The notes under the pieces were generated by a model. It made no database searches, was not told where the DNA came from, and was given only the letters and a program-made list of their open reading frames with translations. A DNA stretch of 64,000 nt. Source: JAHEJX01 sp041605955 (GTDB taxonomy: Bacteria > Actinomycetota > Acidimicrobiia > Spongiisociales > UBA5794). The stretch is taken from positions 1 to 64,000 of the forward strand of contig JBFIXI010000009.1 of NCBI GenBank assembly GCA_041605955.1. Reading direction: 5' to 3'. Of this stretch, positions 27,301 through 35,217 are shown one piece after another (within the stretch, counting starts at the first letter, position 1; each line of letters starts with the position of its first letter). The position numbers and the translations under genes were made by a program.

Positions 27301-28599
27301 AGGCGACAGCAGGTCGACGTCGCCGATCGGTTGATCCGGGTTGTCGAGGAGGGCGTCGAGGATCAGGAGGAAGTGACGCACGAGCGCCTGTTCCCGAGCC
27401 TCGTTGAAGACGTCGCGGTTCACGTCGAAATGCAGCCGCCAGCTGCCGGCACCGTCGAAGTCGTGGACTTGCAGGCGCAGCGCGTGGTCGCGATCGCCGT
27501 GACCGGGATGCACCCAATCCGAGCGCATCGGCCAGTCGTTGAAGCTGCCGAACGACGCGTTGATGAAGTTGAGGAGGACCGGTGATGCCCGATTGCGCAG
27601 CGCGGTGCTCGTGCCCGGTCGGGCATGGACCAGGAACTCACGCGCCTCCGCCGCCACCTTGGCCAACAGCGAGCGAAAGGTGTCGGGTGGCGCCACTTCT
27701 ACCTCGAGCGGCAGCACCTCGATGAACAGCCCGGCCGTGGCTTTGAAACGAGGTGAGGGTCGATTGTGCGCCGGAGCCAGGATGGCCAGGTGACGCTGAC
27801 CGCTGATGCGCGATAGCGTGGCGAACAGCACGGTGGCGAAGAGACCGAATTGCGAGATACCACCGGTGAGACCTCCGCCGGCCACCAGAGAATCGATCTG
27901 TTGGCCACGCGCCGGGCCCAGCTCGACGGTGATCCGGTCGGTGCGCGTAGAGCCGTCGCGCGGTGGGGTGATCCCGTAGAAGCTCGGCATCGGCAGGGTG
28001 GCAACCGACTTGGCGTCCCAATGTGCGTTGGCGGCCTCGAATGAGTCCGACTGGCGGAATCGGCTCTCGTGCTCGGCGTAGGCGTCGAAGGATGGATACT
28101 GGATGGCGGAAGCGTTGCCGGACACCAGCTCGCGGTATAAGTGTTCCATGCGGTGATAGACGATGGCCGCGGCCCATCCGTCGGTGATCAGATGATGTTG
28201 GGCGAGCCACCAGACGTAGTCCTCGGGCCCTAGTCGGATGAGCGCAGATCGGAACAGGCTCGTTTCCAGGTCGAACGGGACTGCAGCGGCGCGATCCGCC
28301 CACTCGGCGAAGGCGAGATCAGGATCGGCTGTGGCGGAGAAGTCGATGATGTCGAGGCTCTGGCCAACCCGGTTCATCACCTCTCGTCGGGGCTCGCCGT
28401 CCGCGGCGGGAAACACCGTGCGCAGCGCGTCGGTGGCAGCCACCAACTCATCGAAGGCGCGGCGGAACACTTCGGGATCGACCGGACCGAAGATCCGAAA
28501 CGCCAGCACCATGTTGTACAGCGGCACGTCGGGATGCAGCTGCTGGCCCGCCCAGATCAGCTGTTGGGCCTGGGTGAGGCCGGTGGGAGCGCCGCTCAT
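24346..28599 (-). CDS. NRPS C-A-T with a PP-loop ATP-pyrophosphatase domain inserted in the A domain
   Basis: A synthetase of 1417 residues. C domain about 5-440 (HHLITDG at 135-141). The A domain starts near 450 with A3 TSGSTG at 601 and A5 NEYGPTEA at 737. After A8 (VKVRGYRIELGEIE, ends about 863) the fold is broken by about residues 884-1224: CxxC at 896/899 and 916/919, the PP-loop SGGKDS at 961-966, and CQGC at 1032-1035. The A domain resumes with A9 (IPDHMVPAY) and A10 Lys1280. The T domain has LGGDSI (Ser1337), then a 45-residue tail (LSQSELDDLLETF) that may dock to the next synthetase. The hand-derived code Asp-Leu-Thr-Lys-Val-Gly-Glu-Val-Ala-Lys resembles known Asn codes. The insert resembles N-acetyl-sugar amidotransferases and tRNA-thiolation enzymes. 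Overlaps the ACP gene by four bases. Confidence 0.92.
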   Translation of the reverse strand: MSGAPTGLTQAQQLIWAGQQLHPDVPLYNMVLAFRIFGPVDPEVFRRAFDELVAATDALRTVFPAADGEPRREVMNRVGQSLDIIDFSATADPDLAFAEWADRAAAVPFDLETSLFRSALIRLGPEDYVWWLAQHHLITDGWAAAIVYHRMEHLYRELVSGNASAIQYPSFDAYAEHESRFRQSDSFEAANAHWDAKSVATLPMPSFYGITPPRDGSTRTDRITVELGPARGQQIDSLVAGGGLTGGISQFGLFATVLFATLSRISGQRHLAILAPAHNRPSPRFKATAGLFIEVLPLEVEVAPPDTFRSLLAKVAAEAREFLVHARPGTSTALRNRASPVLLNFINASFGSFNDWPMRSDWVHPGHGDRDHALRLQVHDFDGAGSWRLHFDVNRDVFNEAREQALVRHFLLILDALLDNPDQPIGDVDLLSPSEHAALTTFNETAQPMPFATVLDAFASQAAATPETIAVSAAEVQLTYAQLDSASERLAAQLVDRFGERPRIGIHLRRSPELIVAVWAALKAGGSYVPIDSQYPAERVRFLVADSGADGVVTSEQLAGTIGSYGCDLMLLAADAADPVPASTPMRRSGDPAGLAYVMYTSGSTGVPKGVAVSHGNLANYVLWAAAEYGRGEPVSFPLYSSFGFDLTVTSLMVPLVTGGSIVVYPEPDGSDLSVRQVFADDRVDVVKLTPSHLSLLDPALLATSRIRTLVIGGEDLKTAVAGAARAASGDRLEIINEYGPTEATVACMLHRFDPARDMLASVPLGKPAANARIHIRDDRLRPVPVGVIGEICIGGDGVAQGYLGRPERTAERFVTDPTQPSERLYRTGDLARWRRPGELEFLGRSDDQVKVRGYRIELGEIEAALREHQDIAAAVVDVVTTETARHTVDEGAAMCVRCGLSAEHPDARLDDAGVCRPCHFYDAHRDHAAAYFRTVDELLAMFPEDRRRNDAGQDCVMLLSGGKDSTYALYQLVELGLTPLVFSLDNGYIAEGAKANIRRVVADLGLELVMGTTTAMREIFADSLEQFSNVCQGCFKTVYTLGMNLAHERGLRHVFTGLSRGQIFETRLADLFRIGIVDRNEIDRAIIEARRAYHQVDDAVRRSLDTAIFDDAATFDEIQIIDYYRYHDVGVGELYEFLDSRAGWVRPLDTGRSTNCLINDTGIYVHRMERKFHNYALPYSWDVRLGHKTKEAALAELNDEIDVGQVKEILAQVGYEISGDAAGDGIAGLDVRLAGYFVAPGSELSPAAVRKYLSERIPDHMVPAYLIGLDELPLTVNGKVDRMRLPDPRGHVGSDDEHYVAPRTPEQAALADIWEAVLGVDRVGIYDPFIELGGDSILNIQVVARARQRGLMFTPQQLFENQTIAQLAGVVAKSSVAPQSTNATEVAVEIHLDEAGLSQSELDDLLETFGEADRPA

Positions 28600-28856
28600 C
28601 CGGCACCACCTCCCTTCACGGTGACGCCGCTACCTTCGAGATAAGCCGCGATGTTGCCGATCGTCCCGAAATGTTCGATGGTCACCTCGGAATCGGGGAT
28701 GCTCAACCCGAACCGGTCCTCGATGAAGGCGATCAGTCGAACGTACGCAATGGAGTCGAACCCGATTGCGACCAAGTCGTCGCCAACATCGAGATCGACA
28801 TGCTCGTCCATCTCCCGCATCTGCGCTTCGATGTAGTCCTTGAGGATGGCTTCCAT
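28596..28856 (-). CDS. acyl/peptidyl carrier protein
   Basis: An 86-residue carrier protein. The phosphopantetheine attachment site is GFDSIAYVRL with Ser35. The helix I/III acidic pattern (DEHVDLDVGDDL; IPDSEVTIEHF) is that of an ACP. The Gly-rich tail overlaps the start of the large NRPS gene by four bases, so the two are made together. Next to it lies an acyl-CoA dehydrogenase gene. I infer that it holds a starter or side-chain acyl or aminoacyl group that the dehydrogenase oxidises and the first C domain accepts. Confidence 0.9.
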   Translation of the reverse strand: MEAILKDYIEAQMREMDEHVDLDVGDDLVAIGFDSIAYVRLIAFIEDRFGLSIPDSEVTIEHFGTIGNIAAYLEGSGVTVKGGGAG

Positions 28857-28921
28857 ACGCTCCTACCTGGGCGCGCGTGATTCGGCCGCAGCAACCGAGT
28901 GCTCGGGAACTGTCCGCCGGC

Positions 28922-30070
28922 TCATAGTCCGAGCACCCGCGCCACTAGCACCCGTTGGATATCGTTGGTGCCGGCGTACAGCAGACCGCCGACGGCGTCG
29001 CGCAAATCGCGTTCTGCTTCCTGTTCGGTGAGGTATCCCGCTCCGCCGTAGGTGCGAATTGCGGCGAGGCTCGATTCGACGAACGACTCGCTGAGCAACA
29101 GCTTCAACAGGGCCGACTCGAGAGTGAAGCGCTGCTCCTGCTGGATCATCCAGGCGACTTTGTGCAACAGCAGCTGCGATGTCGTCAGCGCCAGCTTCAT
29201 GTCGACGATACGGTTGGAGACCGACTGGAACTTCCCTACGGGCTGGCCGAACTGGCGGCGGGTGCGGGCAAACTCGATGGCCTCCTCCAGCTGACGGGCC
29301 ATACTTCCCACCTGAGTCGCCAGGATGAAACAGCGCTCGATGCCGAGAGCACCGGCCGAGATGCTGGCGCCGGCCCCTTCCAGGCCGAGGCGGTTCGATT
29401 CGGGCACGAAGCAATCGGTGAATTCGAGGTTGCTCATTGGCACGGTGCGTAATCCCATCTTGTCGCGCACCGGTCCGATCTGGCATCCCTCGGATGCGGT
29501 CTCGACCAGGAAGGCGGTGATACCCCACCGCCCCTTGTCTGGATCGGTCGTGGCAAAGACCAGGGCGACGTCGGCTACGGGACCCAATGTGATGAAGCGC
29601 TTGGTACCCGACAATCGGTAGCCGCCGGATACATGCTGCGCCCGAGTTTGGAGGGCGATGTGATCCGATCCCGCTTCCGGTTCGCTGAGCGCATGGGCCC
29701 CAATCATGGAGCCGGCCGTCATCGGCGGCAGGTAGCGGTCCTTCTGCTCCTCGGTTCCGAATGTCTCGATGGGATGCTGCACCGCCCACATGTGGGTTGC
29801 GAGCGCGAGGTTCAAGCCATTGTCACGGCATCCGTAGCCGAGGGCTTCCATGGCCAAAGCTGCCGTCATGAGGTCGGTGTCAATGCCCGATGCGTTGTGA
29901 GCCGACGACACGGACATCGACAGGAGCCCGAAGTCGGCGGAGCGCTTCCAGGCTTCACTGGGAAACTCACCGACCCGTTCCCTGTCTCGCAGCCCTTCGT
30001 TCAGCGTGGCGGCAAATGCGATCACATCATCGCGTAACGCGGTTTGATCCTCACTCCACGAGAAATCCAT
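28922..30070 (-). CDS. acyl-CoA dehydrogenase family flavoprotein
   Basis: A FAD enzyme of 382 residues, full family length; ATG at 30070 chosen for the usual MDFSWSEDQ start. It has the N-terminal helical domain, a middle beta-domain (HALSEPEAGSDH; GTKRFITLG) and the C-terminal helices (RRQFGQPVGKFQ; YGGAGYLTE). The residue that is the catalytic Glu in medium-chain enzymes is Ala366 here (LLYAGTNDIQR). A Glu at 245 (LGIERCFILA) lies where isovaleryl-CoA-type enzymes carry their base, so activity may be kept. In NRPS clusters such enzymes often desaturate carrier-bound acyl or aminoacyl groups. It lies 65 bases before the ACP gene. Confidence 0.87.
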   Translation of the reverse strand: MDFSWSEDQTALRDDVIAFAATLNEGLRDRERVGEFPSEAWKRSADFGLLSMSVSSAHNASGIDTDLMTAALAMEALGYGCRDNGLNLALATHMWAVQHPIETFGTEEQKDRYLPPMTAGSMIGAHALSEPEAGSDHIALQTRAQHVSGGYRLSGTKRFITLGPVADVALVFATTDPDKGRWGITAFLVETASEGCQIGPVRDKMGLRTVPMSNLEFTDCFVPESNRLGLEGAGASISAGALGIERCFILATQVGSMARQLEEAIEFARTRRQFGQPVGKFQSVSNRIVDMKLALTTSQLLLHKVAWMIQQEQRFTLESALLKLLLSESFVESSLAAIRTYGGAGYLTEQEAERDLRDAVGGLLYAGTNDIQRVLVARVLGL

Positions 30071-30227
30071 CAGCTCGCTCCGCTTGGTTGGCTGGCGTAG
30101 GTCGCGGCGTCGCGGCCCCCGCGAGAAGGGTAGAGAGCACTCCGCCGCATCAAGACTGAGCGCCGCTGGTTGGCCCATTTTGGAGCAGCCCCTCCGGGGG
30201 CAACGCCATCATCGCGTGGTAGCGCCA

Positions 30228-31082
30228 TCAAGCTCCCTCCTTCGCCAGTGCCCCTGGTTGACCGGCCGCGAAGCGACCGATCAGCCACGCTTCGATGTCG
30301 GCGAATAGCTGTTCCCGATTCCCCGGAAGCCGGAAAGTGTGGTCGGCATTCGGGTAGTAGCGCACGGTCGCTTTGCCGTCCAGATCGAGCTCGGGGAAGG
30401 CGTCATGCAGCTGACGGGCGTAGTTGAATGCCAGCGGTCCGAGTCCGGTGTACACGAGCAGCAGGCCCGTGTCGCGGTCGAGCAGGGTGGCCAGCTCACG
30501 ACCGAAGCGGTCTTTCGGCACTACTTCGTTCTCGAACACGATCAGATCGTCACTGACGGACTCGGGCAATTCCCCCCAGCGGAAGCGCCGTTGCAACCAG
30601 CTGGCCCACTTCTCCGACCGCAGGATCTGGCGCCGGTAATGGTGGAACTTCGACCGCAGAGTCGGATACGAATAGCCGTCGAGCAATATGCAGCCGGCCA
30701 CTCGTGGGTCGACCAGAGCCGCGCGGAAAGCATTGAAGGCGCCGGTGCACAAACCGAGCAGGACGAATTCTTCCGCTCCGTAGAGCGAGCCCATGGCATC
30801 CATGGCGGCAACGACGTCTTGGCGAGATCGCTCGATGTCCAGCGTGCCACCGCCGATCAGCTCACTGTCGCCAACCCCGGACGTGTCGAACCGCAAAGCA
30901 GCAAAGCCCGCTGCGCCGAGCCGTCTGGCCAACTCGACGTTCATCCGATTGGGGCCTACGCGATGAAGCAACCCGGCGTTGAGAAGTATCACGGTCGGGG
31001 TGGCGGGGCGGGGGTGCTCGGGTCGGGACACGATGCCGAGCAGCGCTCGGTCTGGCCCGAACCAGACGACGCGCTCGTCCAC
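30228..31082 (-). CDS. alpha/beta-hydrolase with Cys-type elbow, in the NRPS operon
   Basis: A protein of 284 residues starting with GTG at 31082, which overlaps the NRPS stop by one base (TAGTG). It has TPTVILLNAGLLHRVGP, then AALRFDTSGVGDSE and the elbow FVLLGLCTGAFNAF, so Cys takes the nucleophile place. A late His (PNADHTFRL) is a likely catalytic partner. The layout is like exosortase-associated hydrolase 1. It could be an editing or release thioesterase for the synthetase, or act on an acyl chain. Confidence 0.82.
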   Translation of the reverse strand: MDERVVWFGPDRALLGIVSRPEHPRPATPTVILLNAGLLHRVGPNRMNVELARRLGAAGFAALRFDTSGVGDSELIGGGTLDIERSRQDVVAAMDAMGSLYGAEEFVLLGLCTGAFNAFRAALVDPRVAGCILLDGYSYPTLRSKFHHYRRQILRSEKWASWLQRRFRWGELPESVSDDLIVFENEVVPKDRFGRELATLLDRDTGLLLVYTGLGPLAFNYARQLHDAFPELDLDGKATVRYYPNADHTFRLPGNREQLFADIEAWLIGRFAAGQPGALAKEGA

Positions 31083-34000
31083 TAGCTTCCTCCCAACGTG
31101 GCGACGATACGGTCGGGAATGTTGACGGGGAGCATGGCGCCGAGCGACGATGCCAACGAGTCCCAGGCCGTGTCGTCCTCCACCACCTCGTGCGAGATGG
31201 GGCGGCTGGCGTTGGCCACCAGGTGGGCGTATTCGGGGTGCGGCTGAGTCGTGAGCAGGGTCACCGGGGCGTCGGGCCAGGCCGCGTTATTCAAGTCGAG
31301 CGCCGTCAACTCACGGCGCAACGGCTGCGGGTACGGGAATCCCAGTATCTCGTTACCTGCCATGGCGGGGGTCACCTTGCCACCCCGGTCGGCAATCATC
31401 TCGGCTTGCATTCGCTCCAGCCGCGCGAAGTGAGCGACTCCGCTGACGACCGGGTCCCACATCACGAGGTGGTCGGTCGGAAGCCCTCGGGCGGCGGCAA
31501 ATGCGGCCAGCGTCGCGCCGAGCCGCACCCCGACCACCGACACCGCGCTAACCCCGGCGGCGTCGATGATCTCGGCGGCCGCCGATCCGATGTCTTCGAT
31601 CCACCGACCCAGTCCGCCGCTGCCGCGCTCACCGGCCGAATCCCCAGTGCCGAAGTAGTCGAATCGTATGACATGGAACCCGTCGCGGGCGAGCAGCTTG
31701 GCGATCTTGCGGACGGCCCAATGAGTGCGCATGTACTCCCAGCCGATGGGCGGGCACAGCAGGACCGCTCGCTCGCGCTGCGCTCCGGCCGGCGTGGTGT
31801 GGATGCCGAAGAGTGGCTCATCCGACGGCCCAAAGAAGAAGGCGGTGGTGGTCAGATCCTCGGCACGGGGCGGCGCCACCCGGCGGCGGGGCACCGTGTC
31901 GCCGCCGGGGAGCAAGGCGGCCGCCGTTTCGAGCGGGTTCAACAAGACGACTCGGGGGCTGATCCTCACCCCGGTCTCGGCATGGAGCCTGGCGATCAGC
32001 TGCATCGCCAAGATCGAATGTCCGCCCAGATCGAAGAAGTTGTCCGCAATGCTCACCGAGTCCCGACCGAGGAGCCCGGCGCTGACATCGGCCACCAGCT
32101 GCTCGGCCGGGTTGCGGGGGGCCACGAAGGTGGTGGAAGTGGCGACCTCACCGATCGTGGCGGGCAGGGCGTCACGATCGAGCTTGCCGTTCGGAGTCAA
32201 TGGAAGCGCATCCACCCGCACCAGGTGGCGCACCGTCATGAACTCGGGCAAGCGGCGCCGCAGGTGGTCGCGCAGCTCGGTGAGATTGGCTGGAGCTGCG
32301 GGATTGGCCACGTAGTAGGCGACTAGGCGCACGTCCCCTGGGCTCGGCTCACGCACCGCGACGGCGACCGCATCGACCGCGGGATGCTCCGCCAGGACCG
32401 TTTCGATCTCACCGGGCTCGATGCGGTGGCCTCTCACCTTTACCTGGTCGTCGGTGCGTCCGAGGAACTCCATCACTCCCATGTGGCGCCACCGCGCCAG
32501 GTCACCGGTGCGGTACATCAGCTCTCCGGGCCGGAAGGGGTCGGGAACGAAGCTGGTTGCCGTCAGGTCGGGCCGGCCCAGATACCCGGTCGCCAGCCCG
32601 GCACCGGCGACGTATAGCTCGCCCACGACTCCTACGGGCACGTGGGCCAGCGAGCTGTCGAGGAGGTAGACGCGGGTATTGGCGGCCGGCCTGCCGATGG
32701 GAACCGATCCAGCGATGTCCTGCTCCGGATCGAACCGATGGATCATGCAGCCGACTGTCGCCTCAGTGGGGCCGTATTCGTTGAAGATCGTCACCTGGTC
32801 GCCGGCGGCGTTGTGGACCGCTCTCGCCAGGTCGGCGCGCAAATCCTCGCCCCCCACGATCAGTCGTGTAATGCGCTCGGGCTTGAGATGGCGTGGCTCG
32901 AGAACGGCGAGATGGGACGGGGTCAGCTTCACCACATCGACACAATCGTCCGTGAACACGTCGAGAATCGTCAGATCGCGGGCATCTTCGTCCGGGTAAA
33001 CGACGACTTCTCCGCCGGAGACGAGCGGTACATAGATGGACGTGACGGTCAGGTCGAAACCTGATGACGTGTAGAGCGGGAATGTAGCGGGCTCGTCGCC
33101 GGCGTACTCGTTTCGTGCCCACCACACGTAATTGATCAGCCCCCGGTGAGGAACCATGACTCCCTTGGGTCGCCCAGTCGACCCGGAGGTGTACATGACG
33201 TAAGCGAGGTCGGTGGCGCCCACCGGAATGTCAAAGTCCAAGCCGCTGCCGGCGTCGAGCGGCAGGACGATCACGGGCGCCGCAGGCTCGGCCAGCTCGG
33301 ACTGCAACTGGGCAGTGGTGATGATCAGGTCGGCGGCGCTGTCATCGAGGAGATAGGAGATGCGCTCGGCGGGCAAGTGGCGATCGATGGGCACATAGGC
33401 AGCACCGGCTTTCAACACTCCGAGCATGGCGGCAACCATGTCGGCGGAGCGGGGCAGGAAGAGCGCTACCCGCCGCGCCGCAAAACCGCCCAACTGAATG
33501 ATCTCCTCGGCGATGCGATCGCTGGCTGCGTCGAGCTCTGCATACGACATGCCGGCGTCGCCCATGGTCACCGCCGGGCGCTCCGCTCCGGCGGCCACTT
33601 GGGCCTTGAAAGCATCGACGACCGACGAGACCGGCACCGGCTGCGCGGTCTGGTTGTAGCGGGCAATGGCGGCGGCATGATCGGGCGACAGCAGGTCGAT
33701 TTCGCCCACTGCGGCCTGCGGACTGGCCACCAGCGCAGCGAGGGTCGCCGAATGGTCATCGAGGAACCGCTCCGCTTGCTCTGTCGGGTAGTCACCGGCG
33801 TCGAAGTCGAGGCCGACGATGATGGGGTCGGCCGACTCGACCGTCAAGGAGAAGGGGAAGCTGGTCCGCCCGTATCCCTCGACGGTGCGGTAGCTGACGG
33901 CGCCCTGGGGCGAAGTGCCGGCCCCGCCAAAGTTCCAGTAGGCGAACAGGGCATCGGTCAAGGTCGTACCGCTCCCCAGCCCGCTCCACGACTGCACGTC

Positions 34001-35080
34001 GGCCAGTGAGCTGTACTCGTATCCCAGGATCTCAGCCTGGCGCCGCTGCACGTAGCCCAGCCACTCGGTCGCCGGCATCGCCGGGTCGATCTCGAGCCGC
34101 AACACCAGCGTATTGATGAACATGCCCACCATGCTCTCGACGCCGTCCAGTGTCGGGGGACGGCCGGAGGCGACGACTGCACAAGCGATATCGCGCTGAC
34201 CGGTGTGCCGTGCAATGGTCAGGGCCAAGCCACCGAGTAGCACTGCGTTGAGGCTGACACCGCTGGCTCGGGCCACGGCGCGCAGCTCCCCGGTCAACTC
34301 ATCGCCGAGCGATCGGAAGAGTCGCGTGTATTGGGCGTCCGCCGGCTCCAGTCGCCGAGTCACCAACTGGGTGGGCGTAGCGAAGCCGCTCAGCTGATCA
34401 CGCCAGAAAGCCTCGGCATCTTCGGGGTCGCGCTCTTCGAGCCACGCAACGAAGTCGGCGAAGGGTCGGGCGGCGGGTAGCTCGACTAAGTCACCGCGCT
34501 GCAGCTGATCGTAGGCCGTGAACACCTCGTTCAACACGTTGGATGCGGACCATCCGTCCTGGACGAGGTGGTGCTGGCTCCACAGCATGATGTGCCGCTC
34601 GGGCGACAGCCGGAACAACACGATGCGCATCAGCGGTGGTCGATCGAGCTGGAAACGTTGGCGGCGATCGGCCTCGAAGCGACTCTCGATCTCGCCTGTC
34701 GGGTCGGGGTGGCCCTCCAAATCGCAGAGTTCCACGCGCACGTCGAGCCCGCGGCACACGACCTGGACAGGATCGGCGACGCCGTCCCAGACGAATCCGG
34801 TTCGCAGCGCTGGGTGCCGGGCGAATACATGAGACCACGCCAGCTGGAAGGCGTTGGTATCGAGCCGACCGTCGATCTCTATCTTCTGCTGGACGATGTA
34901 GAGATCGTCGGCGGAGGAGGCAACGGCGTGAAACAGCATGCCCGCTTGCAGCGGCGTGAGCGGGTAAATGTCCTCGATCACGTCGTGACGCCCCAGGAGA
35001 GCGCGTAGATGAGCCGCAAGCTCATCGACGCGCGCAGCGCCTTGCTGAGCTTGCTCCACCCCGATGTCGCCCAAAGCCAC
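31082..35080 (-). CDS. NRPS C-A-T with C-terminal alpha/beta-hydrolase-like domain
   Basis: A synthetase of 1332 residues, first gene of the leftward operon; GTG at 35080 with GAGG upstream. C domain about 35-470 (HHLVQDG at 170-176). A domain about 485-968 with A3 YTSGSTGRPKG and Lys966. The hand-derived code is Asp676, Leu677, Thr680, Lys718, Ile741, Gly743, Glu768, Val776, Gly777, Lys966; this equals a code I know for asparagine. T domain with LGGHSI, Ser1022. Residues about 1085-1325 form a hydrolase-like domain (AVLLCPPIGWEY, VIRFDYFGTGDSAG). Its elbow reads Gly-Val-Arg-Leu-Gly, with Arg instead of Ser, so a standard thioesterase mechanism is doubtful. Confidence 0.93.
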   Translation of the reverse strand: MALGDIGVEQAQQGAARVDELAAHLRALLGRHDVIEDIYPLTPLQAGMLFHAVASSADDLYIVQQKIEIDGRLDTNAFQLAWSHVFARHPALRTGFVWDGVADPVQVVCRGLDVRVELCDLEGHPDPTGEIESRFEADRRQRFQLDRPPLMRIVLFRLSPERHIMLWSQHHLVQDGWSASNVLNEVFTAYDQLQRGDLVELPAARPFADFVAWLEERDPEDAEAFWRDQLSGFATPTQLVTRRLEPADAQYTRLFRSLGDELTGELRAVARASGVSLNAVLLGGLALTIARHTGQRDIACAVVASGRPPTLDGVESMVGMFINTLVLRLEIDPAMPATEWLGYVQRRQAEILGYEYSSLADVQSWSGLGSGTTLTDALFAYWNFGGAGTSPQGAVSYRTVEGYGRTSFPFSLTVESADPIIVGLDFDAGDYPTEQAERFLDDHSATLAALVASPQAAVGEIDLLSPDHAAAIARYNQTAQPVPVSSVVDAFKAQVAAGAERPAVTMGDAGMSYAELDAASDRIAEEIIQLGGFAARRVALFLPRSADMVAAMLGVLKAGAAYVPIDRHLPAERISYLLDDSAADLIITTAQLQSELAEPAAPVIVLPLDAGSGLDFDIPVGATDLAYVMYTSGSTGRPKGVMVPHRGLINYVWWARNEYAGDEPATFPLYTSSGFDLTVTSIYVPLVSGGEVVVYPDEDARDLTILDVFTDDCVDVVKLTPSHLAVLEPRHLKPERITRLIVGGEDLRADLARAVHNAAGDQVTIFNEYGPTEATVGCMIHRFDPEQDIAGSVPIGRPAANTRVYLLDSSLAHVPVGVVGELYVAGAGLATGYLGRPDLTATSFVPDPFRPGELMYRTGDLARWRHMGVMEFLGRTDDQVKVRGHRIEPGEIETVLAEHPAVDAVAVAVREPSPGDVRLVAYYVANPAAPANLTELRDHLRRRLPEFMTVRHLVRVDALPLTPNGKLDRDALPATIGEVATSTTFVAPRNPAEQLVADVSAGLLGRDSVSIADNFFDLGGHSILAMQLIARLHAETGVRISPRVVLLNPLETAAALLPGGDTVPRRRVAPPRAEDLTTTAFFFGPSDEPLFGIHTTPAGAQRERAVLLCPPIGWEYMRTHWAVRKIAKLLARDGFHVIRFDYFGTGDSAGERGSGGLGRWIEDIGSAAAEIIDAAGVSAVSVVGVRLGATLAAFAAARGLPTDHLVMWDPVVSGVAHFARLERMQAEMIADRGGKVTPAMAGNEILGFPYPQPLRRELTALDLNNAAWPDAPVTLLTTQPHPEYAHLVANASRPISHEVVEDDTAWDSLASSLGAMLPVNIPDRIVATLGGS

Positions 35081-35217
35081 CGTGCACCTCGTTGTGTCTG
35101 CCGAGGGCGCCCGCCATCCCCCTTGAAACCGCCATCGTAGACGCTCTCGGTGACGGCGATGAGCGCGGAGGGTTGCCAGAGCTGCTGAGATGGTGACTCG
35201 CGCTGGAGGGAGAGAAG
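35081..35217. promoter_or_regulatory. divergent promoter region, NRPS operon versus phosphopantetheinyl transferase
   Basis: These 137 bases separate the leftward NRPS operon from the rightward transferase gene, so both promoters and any operator should lie here. GGAGGGAGAGAAG at the right end is the transferase ribosome binding site. I could not pick reliable -10/-35 boxes or an operator palindrome. Confidence 0.45.

Noticed and set aside
21197..35080. Epimerisation or dual E/C domains
   Set aside because: Each C domain has only a normal HHxxxDG motif. I saw no extra HHxxxxGD-type motif or a separate E domain after any T domain.
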